The notes under the pieces are model-generated. The model made no database searches, had not been told where the DNA came from, and saw nothing but the letters and a program-made list of their open reading frames with translations. A stretch of 17,338 bases of DNA from positions 1 through 17,338 of the forward strand of contig SRXB01000010.1 of NCBI GenBank assembly GCA_009724975.1. The letters run 5' to 3'. Source of the stretch: a bacterium (lineage in GTDB: Bacteria; Desulfobacterota; Deferrisomatia; Deferrisomatales; BM512). Below are positions 7,007-14,509 of this stretch, piece after piece; the first letter of the stretch is position 1, and each line of letters opens with the position of its first letter. The position numbers and the translations under genes were made by a program.

Positions 7007-8359
7007 ATGGAAGACGGGATACTTACACAGAGAAAAGGGCAGATTCACACAAAAGGCGAGGAGCCTTTCAGCATTAACTGCGACAAGGAATCACTCGCCG
7101 GGGCCGTAAGCCAGCGAGCCTGTGTTTTTTGCGGCTCCCGCGTAGTTCTCTATCCCATCGCCGACGCCTTGCACCTCGTCCACGGCCCGGTAGGTTGCGC
7201 GGCCTACACCTGGGATATAAGGGGCGCGCTTAGCTCTGGCCCGGAACTTCACCGCCTCTCCTTTTCCACCGACCTGAGAGAAAAGGATGTTGTCTTCGGA
7301 GGCGAAGACAAGCTTTACCGTTCGCTAATCGAGCTTGTCGATCGCTATGGCCCGAAGGCGGCCTTCGTCTACTCCACCTGCATAGTGGGAATAATCGGCG
7401 ACGATCTTGAGGCCGTGTGCAAGCGTGTCGAGCGCGAAAAGGCCATTCCGGTGATACCTGTGCAGTCCGAAGGTTTCAAGGGCAACAAGCGCGCGGGCTA
7501 TAACGCCGCCTGCCGCGCCATGATGACCCTCGTGGGTACGGGAGATATCTCCGGCATAAGCACGGTTAGCGTAAATCTCCTTGGCGATTTCAACCTCGCC
7601 GGGGAGATTTGGATTATTCGCGAATACTTGGAAAAGATGGGAGTCGAGGTGGTAGCGAACATAACCGGCGACGGCAGGGTCAACGACCTTCGCCGCGCCC
7701 ACGGGGCCGCTCTTAACGTTGTGCAGTGCTCCGGAGCCACGATGGATCTCGCCAAGATGATGGCGGAGAAATATTCGACTCCCTTCGTGCGGGCTTCGTA
7801 CTTCGGCATCGAGGACATGGCCGAGTCACTCTACCGGATAGCCGAATTTTTCGAGACAAGCTCACCAGGAATCATGGCTCGCACCCAGGAGCTGGTACGC
7901 GGCGAGATCGAAAAGCTTTTGCCCGTCATCGAGAAGTACAAGAAGGATTTGAAGGGCAAGAAGGCCGCGCTCTACGTGGGAGGGGCTTTCAAGGCTTTTT
8001 CCCTGATAAAGGCTTTCAGGCTTCTTGGAATGCAGGTAGTGGTGGCCGGCTCGCAGACCGGCACCGAGGATGATTACCGAGAGCTTCACGAGATAGCCGA
8101 CAAGGGAACGATAATCGTGGACGACACCAACCCGCTCGAACTCGTCTCCTTCATAAAGGAAAAAGGCGTGGACGTGCTGGTGGGAGGCGTCAAGGAGCGG
8201 CCAATCGCCTACAAGCTCGGCGTCGGGTTTTGCGACCACAACCACGAGCGAAAGGAGGCCCTTGAGGGCTTTGTGGGCATGGCTAACTTCGCGGAGGAGA
8301 TACACCGCACCGTGATGAGCCCGGTGTGGCGCTTCGTGCCCAGGGAGGAGAGCCTATGA
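7007..8359 (+). CDS. nifE: NifE, FeMo-cofactor scaffold subunit
   Basis: NifD-related subunit of the NifEN scaffold on which the NifB-derived iron-sulfur precursor is matured by adding molybdenum and homocitrate. It has 450 residues. Conserved cysteines include C39 and C42 (ACVFCGSR), C64 (HGPVGC), C125 (YSTCIVGIIGDD) and C241 (VVQCSGAT). The motifs LLGDFNLAGE (191-200) and the C-terminal CDHNHERKEALEGFVGM are typical of NifE, and the HSYDYGG histidine motif of NifD is absent. The ATG follows the ferredoxin stop by 18 bases, and the stop overlaps the nifN start (ATGA), so the two scaffold subunits are translationally coupled. Confidence 0.96.
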   Translation: MEDGILTQRKGQIHTKGEEPFSINCDKESLAGAVSQRACVFCGSRVVLYPIADALHLVHGPVGCAAYTWDIRGALSSGPELHRLSFSTDLREKDVVFGGEDKLYRSLIELVDRYGPKAAFVYSTCIVGIIGDDLEAVCKRVEREKAIPVIPVQSEGFKGNKRAGYNAACRAMMTLVGTGDISGISTVSVNLLGDFNLAGEIWIIREYLEKMGVEVVANITGDGRVNDLRRAHGAALNVVQCSGATMDLAKMMAEKYSTPFVRASYFGIEDMAESLYRIAEFFETSSPGIMARTQELVRGEIEKLLPVIEKYKKDLKGKKAALYVGGAFKAFSLIKAFRLLGMQVVVAGSQTGTEDDYRELHEIADKGTIIVDDTNPLELVSFIKEKGVDVLVGGVKERPIAYKLGVGFCDHNHERKEALEGFVGMANFAEEIHRTVMSPVWRFVPREESL

Positions 8360-9711
8360 GCGATTATGTTTCGACCACAAACGCTTGCAAGCTCTGCACT
8401 CCCCTAGGCGCATGCCTAGCCTTCAGGGGCGTGGAGGGCGCGGTCCCCTTCCTGCATGGTTCGCAAGGGTGCGCCACCTATATGCGTCGCTACATCATCA
8501 GCCATTTTCGCGAACCTATGGATATTGCCTCCTCCGCGCTCGGCGAGAAGCAGGCGATTTACGGCGGCGGCCCAAATCTCAAGCAGGGCATTGCCAACGT
8601 AGTGAAGAAATACGACCCGAAAATCATCGGCGTTGCCACCACCTGCCTGACCGAGACGATTGGCGACGACGTGCCGCACATCCTCCACGAGCTCGGGCGA
8701 GAGTGGGGGGGCGAAAAGCCGTTGCCCCTTCTCGTCAACGTCTCCACCCCTAGCTATCAGGGAAGCCACGTTGAGGGGTTCAACGCCACCATAAAGGCCA
8801 TTGTCGACCAGCTGGCGCTTGAGACGGGCTCCGAGATCCCAGGCAGGGTCAACATCCTTCCCGGCCTTCTAAGTCCCGAGGACATCCGGCATTTGAACGA
8901 GATCTCCCGCGATTTCGGCTTTCATGCCACGATTTTGCCCGATTACTCCGAAACGCTGGACGGCCCTGCCAAGGCGGCTTACGAGACCCTGCCAGAGGGT
9001 GGCGCCCGGCTTGGCGAGATTAAAGAGATGTGCAGGGCGGCGATGACAATCGAATTCGGACGCTCTCTCATCGGGGGCGACTTCGCGGGCTCGGTGATCG
9101 GCAAGAGAAGCGGCAATAAAACCATTGGCATCGGCACGCCGGTGGGACTAAGGGAGAACGACGCTTTTTTCGGCGCCCTGGAAAAGACATCCGGCCTCAA
9201 GACTCCTCGCCCATACCTTCTGGACCGAGGACGCCTCATAGACGCCTACGTAGACGGCCACAAATACCTCTTCGGAAAGAGGGCCGTCATTTACGGAGAG
9301 GAAGATCTGGTAATAGCCCTCGCCTCTTTCCTCGCCGAAACTGGCATAGTCCCGGTTCTTTGCGCCACGGGGATAAAGAGCCCGTCGTTCAAAAACTCGA
9401 TTGAGAGCGTTACCGAGGGGCTGGCTGCCGAAAGGCCGCTGGCCCTTGATGGCGTTGACTTTCACCAGATAAAGGAAACCGCCGAGAAGCTCTCGCCAGA
9501 CATCCTTATTGGAAACTCCAAGGGGTACAAAATGGCCCGCGAGTGGAAGATCCCCCTCATTCGCGTGGGCTTTCCCGTCCATGACCGCTTCGGAGGGCAG
9601 CGCCTCCTGCACGTGGGCTATAGGGGGGCGCTGCGCCTTTACGATGAGATAACCAACGCGCTATTGGAAACTAAACAGGAATCCTCGTCCGTAGGGTACG
9701 GGTATCTGTGA
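8356..9711 (+). CDS. nifN: NifN, FeMo-cofactor scaffold subunit
   Basis: NifK-related partner of NifE in the cofactor scaffold, 451 residues from the ATG at 8356. The frame stays open to 8326, but the ATG that overlaps the nifE stop by four bases, with GGGAGGAG just upstream, is the clear start. Cysteines C11, C14 and C20 (NACKLCTPLGAC), C39 (HGSQGC) and C97 (TTCLTETIGDD) match the cluster region of the family, and STPSYQGSHVEGF follows. The C-terminal region lacks a NifB or NifX fusion. The stop overlaps a possible GTG start of nifB. It belongs to the same operon and is needed for cofactor maturation together with NifE and NifB. Confidence 0.95.
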   Translation: MSDYVSTTNACKLCTPLGACLAFRGVEGAVPFLHGSQGCATYMRRYIISHFREPMDIASSALGEKQAIYGGGPNLKQGIANVVKKYDPKIIGVATTCLTETIGDDVPHILHELGREWGGEKPLPLLVNVSTPSYQGSHVEGFNATIKAIVDQLALETGSEIPGRVNILPGLLSPEDIRHLNEISRDFGFHATILPDYSETLDGPAKAAYETLPEGGARLGEIKEMCRAAMTIEFGRSLIGGDFAGSVIGKRSGNKTIGIGTPVGLRENDAFFGALEKTSGLKTPRPYLLDRGRLIDAYVDGHKYLFGKRAVIYGEEDLVIALASFLAETGIVPVLCATGIKSPSFKNSIESVTEGLAAERPLALDGVDFHQIKETAEKLSPDILIGNSKGYKMAREWKIPLIRVGFPVHDRFGGQRLLHVGYRGALRLYDEITNALLETKQESSSVGYGYL

Positions 9712-9746
9712 TTTTCAGGGCCGAGAGGCCCGAAGGGGTTTTCCCG

Positions 9747-11024
9747 ATGGATACGGCGATAGATCTAACCAGGCACCCGTGTTTCAACGAAGAGGCTAAG
9801 GGCGTCTGCGGAAGAATCCACCTTCCGGTCGCACCCAAATGCAACATAAAGTGCAATTATTGCGACCGCAAGTATGACTGCGTCAACGAGTCCCGTCCCG
9901 GCGTCTCCTCCGCCGTTCTTGAACCGCGTCAGGCCCTCTCGTATTTCCGCGAGGTTGTGGCTCGCGAACCTTCCATAACAGTGGTGGGCATAGCGGGGCC
10001 CGGCGACCCGCTGGCGAACCCGGAGGAAACCTTCGAAACCATGGCTGGCATCAGGCGTGAATTCCCCGGAATGCTATTTTGCCTCTCTACCAATGGCCTC
10101 GCCCTGCCTCAGCATGTTGGAAAAATCGCCTCCCTGGGCGTCTCCCACGTCACCGTGACCGTAAATGCAGTGAACCCGGAAATAGGACAGCGCATTTACG
10201 CTTTCGTCAAGGACGGCAAGTTCATAAGCCGAGGCAGGGAAGCCGCCGAGCTTTTATGGGACAGGCAGCGCGAGGGCATAAAGGCCCTCAAGGAGCGGGG
10301 CGTAATTGTAAAGGTAAATACAATCCTGATTCCGGGAGTAAATGAGGACCACGTGGAGGAAGTCGCCAAGACGATGGCCGCTATGGGGGTGGATATTTTA
10401 AATGTGATGGCGATGGTTCCCAACGCAGGCACTCCCTTCGGGGAGCTTGGAGAACCGGGGCCGGAGATGATAGCCAAGGCAAGGGACGCCGCCGGAAATT
10501 ACCTTCCCCAGATGCGCCACTGCCAGCGGTGCCGCGCCGACGCGGTAGGGCTTTTGGGCTGTGACAAGTCGCGGGAGTTCGCCGACCTTCTGGCAAGCTG
10601 CGCCGAGGAGCTTTATCTGGAAACCGAGGGCAAGCCTCACGTGGCTGTGGCAACCAGGGAAGGCTTATTGGTAAACCAGCATCTTGGCGAAGCCGAATCC
10701 TTCCAGGTTTGGGGCGAAGAGAATGGCAACTTCATGGTAATTGAAACGAGGGCCGCCCCTCCCAAGGGCGGTGGGATTGAGCGCTGGCGCGATCTGGCGG
10801 ATATACTCTCGGATTGCCGGGCCGTTCTGGTTAGCGGCTTTGGTGAGATTCCAAACGGAATAATGACTGCCGAAGGGGTGCCGCCACTAGAGGTAAGCGG
10901 CTTCATCTCTCTGGCGCTTGAAGCGATCTATAATCGAAAGAGCCTAAAGCCCTTCAGGCGTCAGCGTTCCGGCGGATGCCGCAAGAATTTCGGCTGCGGG
11001 GGCGACGGCGGCGGCTGCGGCTAG
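9747..11024 (+). CDS. nifB: NifB, radical SAM FeMo-cofactor core synthase
   Basis: Radical SAM enzyme that fuses two [4Fe-4S] units and inserts the central carbide to make NifB-co, using two SAM and releasing S-adenosylhomocysteine and 5'-deoxyadenosine. With the ATG at 9747 it has 425 residues. The radical-SAM cysteines are C32, C36 and C39 (CNIKCNYC), preceded by RHPCFN, and the second motif HCQRCRADAVG supplies C259 and C262. A NifX-like domain follows (about 298-390). The last 20 residues form an unusual cysteine- and glycine-rich tail (C411, C417, C424). AAGGGG lies 8 bases before the chosen start; a GTG at 9708, overlapping the nifN stop, would add 13 residues. The homocitrate synthase gene nifV is not in this window. 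Confidence 0.96.
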   Translation: MDTAIDLTRHPCFNEEAKGVCGRIHLPVAPKCNIKCNYCDRKYDCVNESRPGVSSAVLEPRQALSYFREVVAREPSITVVGIAGPGDPLANPEETFETMAGIRREFPGMLFCLSTNGLALPQHVGKIASLGVSHVTVTVNAVNPEIGQRIYAFVKDGKFISRGREAAELLWDRQREGIKALKERGVIVKVNTILIPGVNEDHVEEVAKTMAAMGVDILNVMAMVPNAGTPFGELGEPGPEMIAKARDAAGNYLPQMRHCQRCRADAVGLLGCDKSREFADLLASCAEELYLETEGKPHVAVATREGLLVNQHLGEAESFQVWGEENGNFMVIETRAAPPKGGGIERWRDLADILSDCRAVLVSGFGEIPNGIMTAEGVPPLEVSGFISLALEAIYNRKSLKPFRRQRSGGCRKNFGCGGDGGGCG

Positions 11025-11038
11025 GACGCGAGGCGAAG

Positions 11039-11833
11039 ATGCAGCTTGAGAGCCTACACATAACGCAGGTCAACCGCATCAACGTCTCTTCTCGCTATCT
11101 TGCCCTCACCGCCTATAATGAAAACCCCATACCGCTAAGGATAGACGGAGTAAGGGAGAAACACCGCAAGCTTTTTATCGCGCTGGCTATCGCTAAGGGG
11201 ATTAAGGAGCGCCGTAAAATGTTCCTGGGCTACCTTCGCTCCCTGCTGCTTACCAAAAACGACAATGAGGATAAAAAAAGGTTGCTGCGTGAGGGTTTTA
11301 CCCGATTCCTCATAGGTTGGCACTGCGATTCCAACTCCGCCGAGGGGGCGATGCTCAAGGGCTGGGTTGAAAGCAGGTTCGGCCTTCGCCCCACCTTTCA
11401 CCGCGCTCCCATGATATCGCGCGAATTTCCGGCTTACGCAAGATATGAGGATGACAGGGCCAGAATGTCTAACGGCTTGCTCATGGCCCTTGAACAGTTC
11501 GATCTTATTTATGAATTCATGCAGGATGAACTGATTGCCCAGAACCCATACGAAAAGCACATAACTCTTTACAGGGGAGTTTACGATTTTAGCGAACACT
11601 CCATTGTCGGGAAATTTTCCGATGGCCGGTACCGGCTCACCCTCAACAACCTCAACTCGTTCACGCGCGATTTCGAGAGGGCGTGGGAGTTCGGCGACCG
11701 CGTCCTTGAGGTTCCGGTTCCCAAAACCAAAATTTTCTTCGACAACTCGCTTCTTGACATTGAGGCCCTCAAGGGCGAGGAAGAGGTGATGGTCATCGGT
11801 GGACAGTATGATGTGCGCCTTAAAATGTACTGA
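11039..11833 (+). CDS. draT: DraT, dinitrogenase reductase ADP-ribosyltransferase
   Basis: Transfers ADP-ribose from NAD+ to an arginine of NifH and so switches nitrogenase off in response to ammonium or darkness in alphaproteobacteria where it has been studied. The 264-residue product has family motifs GWVESRFGLRPTFHR (108-122), ITLYRGV (175-181; R179 likely in the NAD site), LNNLNSFT (202-209) and a C-terminal EEE-VMVIGG (247-255) containing the likely catalytic glutamate of the R-S-E type of ADP-ribosyltransferase. The ATG lies 14 bases after nifB; the frame is open to 10976, but that would place the start inside nifB. Its end overlaps draG. Its presumed target, Arg97 of NifH, is encoded upstream in the same operon. 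Confidence 0.92.
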   Translation: MQLESLHITQVNRINVSSRYLALTAYNENPIPLRIDGVREKHRKLFIALAIAKGIKERRKMFLGYLRSLLLTKNDNEDKKRLLREGFTRFLIGWHCDSNSAEGAMLKGWVESRFGLRPTFHRAPMISREFPAYARYEDDRARMSNGLLMALEQFDLIYEFMQDELIAQNPYEKHITLYRGVYDFSEHSIVGKFSDGRYRLTLNNLNSFTRDFERAWEFGDRVLEVPVPKTKIFFDNSLLDIEALKGEEEVMVIGGQYDVRLKMY

Positions 11834-12737
11834 TTCCCCCGTCGCTTACCCTGCGGCGCGTGACAAGGCGCGCGGGGCGCTACTTGGCCTTGCCGTCGGT
11901 GACGCACTGGGCGCCACGGTTGAATTCATGAGCCCTGACGAGATTAGGTCCCGCTATGGTATTCATGACAAGATGACCGGCGGTGGCTGGCTTTACCTAA
12001 GGCCCGGACAGGTCACCGATGATACCGAGATGTCCATCGCAATAGCCCGCGCGATAGTGGATAGGGGCACCTTCGATATTGCGGCTGTCGCGGAAAGCCT
12101 TGCCAACTGGCTCATAGGCAAGCCCGTCGATGTAGGCTCAACATGTTCCCAAGGTATTAGCCGCTACCTGATAAAAAGGACTCTCGAAGCCCCCAAAAGC
12201 GACTGGCACGCGGGCAACGGAGCAGCCATGAGAATGGGGCCGGTTGCTTTGGCTTCTTTCTGCGCTCCTGAAAATCTTGGCAGATGGAGCCTTGAGCAGG
12301 CCCGCTTCACCCACAATCATCCCCTCTCCGATGACGCTTGCCTTATGATAGGCCAACTGGTCCATGCCGCCCTTGCGGGACAAGGTAAAGTCGGGATGTA
12401 CAAAATAGCCCGTTCCTACCCGGAGTTTGCCTTTGAACCTTTTAACGGCAAGGCCGGGGGCTACATTGTAGAGACAATGGCGGCGGTCCTCAGCTCTTTT
12501 TTCGACACCGACACCTTCGAGGACTGCATAGTTACCACAGTAAACCTTGGCCAAGATGCTGATACTACCGGCGCAATTGCAGGCCTTATTGCCGGAGCCC
12601 ATTACGACGTGAATTCCATACCGCGTAGATGGCTAGGAAAACTCGATCCCAAAATCAGGGAGGAACTCAGTTTACTTGCAGAAAAACTATTAGCATTAGG
12701 CTTAAGCAACTCAAAGATCTTTCAGGTGCTTGATTAA
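11811..12737 (+). CDS. draG: DraG, dinitrogenase reductase-activating glycohydrolase
   Basis: Removes ADP-ribose from NifH and reactivates nitrogenase; a dimanganese ADP-ribosylglycohydrolase. With the ATG at 11811 it has 308 residues. Metal- and substrate-binding motifs are visible in order: GDALG (30-34), TDDTE (69-73), NGAAMRMGP (136-144), FTHNHPLS (166-173) and GQDADTTGAIAG (247-258). The start is uncertain: ATG at 11808 and GTG at 11799 are in frame and also possible, and each overlaps the end of draT by 23 to 35 bases, so the pair is translationally coupled. It is the last gene of the nif run. No clear terminator follows before the HU gene. Confidence 0.92.
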   Translation: MCALKCTDSPVAYPAARDKARGALLGLAVGDALGATVEFMSPDEIRSRYGIHDKMTGGGWLYLRPGQVTDDTEMSIAIARAIVDRGTFDIAAVAESLANWLIGKPVDVGSTCSQGISRYLIKRTLEAPKSDWHAGNGAAMRMGPVALASFCAPENLGRWSLEQARFTHNHPLSDDACLMIGQLVHAALAGQGKVGMYKIARSYPEFAFEPFNGKAGGYIVETMAAVLSSFFDTDTFEDCIVTTVNLGQDADTTGAIAGLIAGAHYDVNSIPRRWLGKLDPKIREELSLLAEKLLALGLSNSKIFQVLD

Positions 12738-12775
12738 AGGAAAATCTTGCTTTAGGCTACAATCTTCTTTATCGG

Positions 12776-12799
12776 CGGTCGGGATAATCCCGAATACCG
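12776..12799. promoter_or_regulatory. Inverted repeat upstream of the HU gene
   Basis: TCGGGATAATCCCGA (12779-12793) is a perfect 15-bp palindrome. It is flanked by CGGT (12776-12779) and ACCG (12796-12799), a second inverted repeat displaced by three bases. No T-run follows, so it does not look like an intrinsic terminator for draG. It lies 37 bases before the HU start codon and could be an operator or a leader hairpin. TACAAT at 12758-12763 resembles a -10 element but has no good -35 partner. Confidence 0.4.
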
Positions 12800-12830
12800 T
12801 AATCATCAATTGAATATAGAGGAGAGAAAA

Positions 12831-13112
12831 ATGACCAAGGCTGAACTTATCGAAAAAATGGCTCAGGACGCAGGTGTTACTAAGGCAGCAGCCGGCAAGG
12901 CGCTTGCTTCGTTCATCGACTCTGTCGAATCCGCTCTTGCAAAAGGGGATAAGATTACTCTTGTCGGCTTCGGCACCTGGAAGGTGACGGAGAGGAAAGC
13001 TCGTACTGGCAGGAATCCCCAGACCGGTAAGGAGATCAAGATTGCCGCCTCCAAAACCCCGGGTTTCAAGGCGGGCGCCACTCTCAAGGAAAAGATTAAC
13101 AATCAGAAATAG
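12831..13112 (+). CDS. HU-family DNA-binding protein
   Basis: Small histone-like protein of 93 residues that bends and compacts DNA as a dimer. It starts MTKAELIEKMA and has the HU/IHF signature region at 46-69 (GFGTWKV, then KARTGRNPQTGKEI) with the minor-groove-inserting RNP (61-63). The conserved C-terminal PGFKAGATLKEKIN is also present. AGAGGAGA lies just before the ATG; an upstream in-frame ATG at 12810 would add 7 residues but lacks such a ribosome site. It follows draG by 93 bases and is closed by its own hairpin. HU rather than IHF is favoured by the overall sequence, but I cannot exclude a specialised paralogue. A link to nif regulation is not shown. Confidence 0.93.
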   Translation: MTKAELIEKMAQDAGVTKAAAGKALASFIDSVESALAKGDKITLVGFGTWKVTERKARTGRNPQTGKEIKIAASKTPGFKAGATLKEKINNQK

Positions 13113-13115
13113 TCT

Positions 13116-13160
13116 AAAATGGGCAATCCGCCGGGTTTCGCTTCCCAGATTGCCCATTTT
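13116..13160 (+). terminator. Probable terminator after the HU gene
   Basis: AAAATGGGCAAT (13116-13127) pairs perfectly with ATTGCCCATTTT (13149-13160), giving a 12-bp stem with a 21-base loop, three bases after the HU stop codon. The arm ends in TTTT followed by a pyrimidine-rich stretch. The large loop makes it less classical than the nifA terminator. Confidence 0.7.
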
Positions 13161-13265
13161 CTATTCTCTCTAAAATTTGGGATTTCTCGGATCCCCGTTG
13201 CAATCCCTAAGGGTTTTGAGTAGTTTTATCTTCGTTAACCGATACTGGAATCTTCCGGGGGGACA

Positions 13266-13628
13266 ATGCAGCCTGAGCGCAGATATCCGAGAGTCAAGGC
13301 TGAAGTAAGGGCCCAGCTTACGACGGTCGATGAGCCGGAGAAGCCTGTTCATGTAGAGATCCACGAGATCAGCCTTGGCGGCTGCCTGATATCCGGAGCC
13401 TATCCCATGGGCGCTGGCAGGGTCTTCTTCCTCAACGCAAGGTTCCCAACCGGCAAGGCTGTTTTCGTAGTTACCTCACGCTACGAATACGTCTTTAACG
13501 GCAAGTACTACACCGGCTTCGCCTTTGACGAGGACGGCCCGCATCCCCAGCCTCTCCTTGACTACATAGAAAGCAACATCCGGGAAAACTCCCTCTGGAG
13601 CGGCTACAAAAGCCAGACCTGCGCCTAG
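13266..13628 (+). CDS. PilZ domain protein, putative cyclic-di-GMP receptor
   Basis: A 120-residue protein made almost entirely of a PilZ domain. The N-terminal RRYPR (R5 to R9) provides the RxxxR motif and EISLGG (34-39) the second motif, in which the usual aspartate or asparagine is replaced by glutamate (E34). A beta-rich region follows (50-95) with FNGKYYTGFAF at about 77-87. PilZ proteins bind cyclic di-GMP and control motility, exopolysaccharide or attachment, but no effector partner is encoded nearby. GGGGGGAC at 13256-13263 serves as ribosome site just before the ATG. It stands alone between the HU gene and the tRNA pair. The family is likely; ligand binding is inferred. Confidence 0.82.
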   Translation: MQPERRYPRVKAEVRAQLTTVDEPEKPVHVEIHEISLGGCLISGAYPMGAGRVFFLNARFPTGKAVFVVTSRYEYVFNGKYYTGFAFDEDGPHPQPLLDYIESNIRENSLWSGYKSQTCA

Positions 13629-13883
13629 CGCCACCATCCCAAAGCCAAAATTCTTTCCCTTCCAAATGACCAAGAGCCTTTACGGTAATCGGTCAATTCA
13701 AAATGCCGTCTATAAAAAAACGTCGGACAGCCTTCGGCAACAAGGATGAGGCAGGTCCCGATTCTAGGGCATGAAAATCGCTCAACGGCCGAGATCTGCC
13801 TCCATGGCGTTGGGGGTGCCGAGGTCGAGCCGATGGCCGTTTTTGAAATTGCAAAAAGTAAAAGTCTCACACCGACCGAAGCC
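13629..13883. other. Non-coding stretch with one possible folded element
   Basis: No credible gene is seen. At 13785-13840 an outer 6-bp stem (ACGGCC with GGCCGT) encloses inner pairings CCTC/GAGG and GGC/GCC, and the plus strand then runs into TTTTT. This could be a weak plus-strand terminator or the end of a small RNA, but no convincing promoter lies upstream; TATAAA at 13711-13716 has no -35 partner. An A7 run lies at 13714-13720. Confidence 0.35.
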
Positions 13884-13922
13884 AAAAAATAAAGGGGCAC
13901 GGTTCTGGCCCGTAACCCCTTT
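13884..13922 (-). terminator. Terminator of the tRNA-Leu gene
   Basis: On the minus strand, AAAGGGG pairs with CCCCTTT and an inner ACGG/CCGT pairing extends the stem. A run of six Ts follows at 13889-13884. It begins 8 bases downstream of the tRNA-Leu 3' end. Confidence 0.85.
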
Positions 13923-13930
13923 GTTTTCAA

Positions 13931-14017
13931 TGGTGCCGGAGGTCGGACTCGAACCGACACGATGTCGCCACCACCGGATTTTGAGTCCGGCGCGTCTACC
14001 AATTTCACCACTCCGGC
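13931..14017 (-). tRNA. tRNA-Leu (anticodon CAA)
   Basis: On the minus strand an 87-base gene folds as a tRNA. The acceptor GCCGGAG pairs with CTCCGGC, the D-arm contains TTGGTAGAC, the anticodon stem is CCGGA/TCCGG with loop CTCAAAA (anticodon CAA), a long variable arm typical of class II leucine tRNAs follows, and the T-arm contains GTTCGAGTC. The 3' CCA is encoded. It reads UUG codons. It has its own promoter and terminator and is divergent from the tRNA-Ala gene. Confidence 0.96.
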
Positions 14018-14031
14018 TTTTTCGTGGTCGG

Positions 14032-14060
14032 AGTATATTGTCGGCGCATCGCAGTGTCAA
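14032..14060 (-). promoter_or_regulatory. Sigma-70-type promoter of tRNA-Leu
   Basis: On the minus strand TTGACA (14060-14055) and TATACT (14037-14032) are separated by exactly 17 bases. The expected start would leave a leader of about 8 bases before the tRNA. Confidence 0.9.
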
Positions 14061-14085
14061 GGCAATGGTTTTTCAGAAAAGTTTG

Positions 14086-14114
14086 TTGACAGGCAATTTC
14101 GGCTTTGGTATAAA
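14086..14114 (+). promoter_or_regulatory. Sigma-70-type promoter of tRNA-Ala
   Basis: TTGACA (14086-14091) and TATAAA (14109-14114) are separated by 17 bases, 14 bases before the tRNA-Ala gene. The two divergent tRNA promoters have their -35 boxes only 25 bases apart. Confidence 0.92.
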
Positions 14115-14128
14115 AGCGCCTCCTTTAC

Positions 14129-14204
<76 letters not shown>

Positions 14205-14213
14205 AGTAAAATC

Positions 14214-14247
14214 AAGGGTTTAGGCGATACCGCCTAAACCCTTTTTT
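14214..14247 (+). terminator. Terminator of the tRNA-Ala gene
   Basis: A 13-bp perfect stem (AAGGGTTTAGGCG at 14214-14226 pairing with 14231-14243) with a 4-base loop, followed by a T6 run. It begins 10 bases after the tRNA. Confidence 0.95.
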
Positions 14248-14509
14248 CTTTTCAGCCAATTACTTTTGCCACCTCTTTCTTTTGTTTTCGCTTGCTGTCA
14301 CCCGTATATTTCACGGCTGCATCTCCCCTCAACGATCCGCTTTGACTTTCCTCAGCTGAATCCGTCGCGGCTCTCGGGGGAGGAAATATTTTTTGTGAAT
14401 TATTCGGAAAGCACGCCCCCCGCGCGATTTTTCGTGTATTTTTTGGAAGGGTCGCTATTCGCCAGGGGCCTACATATTATAATGTATAACAACATATAGG
14501 AGATGTGTC

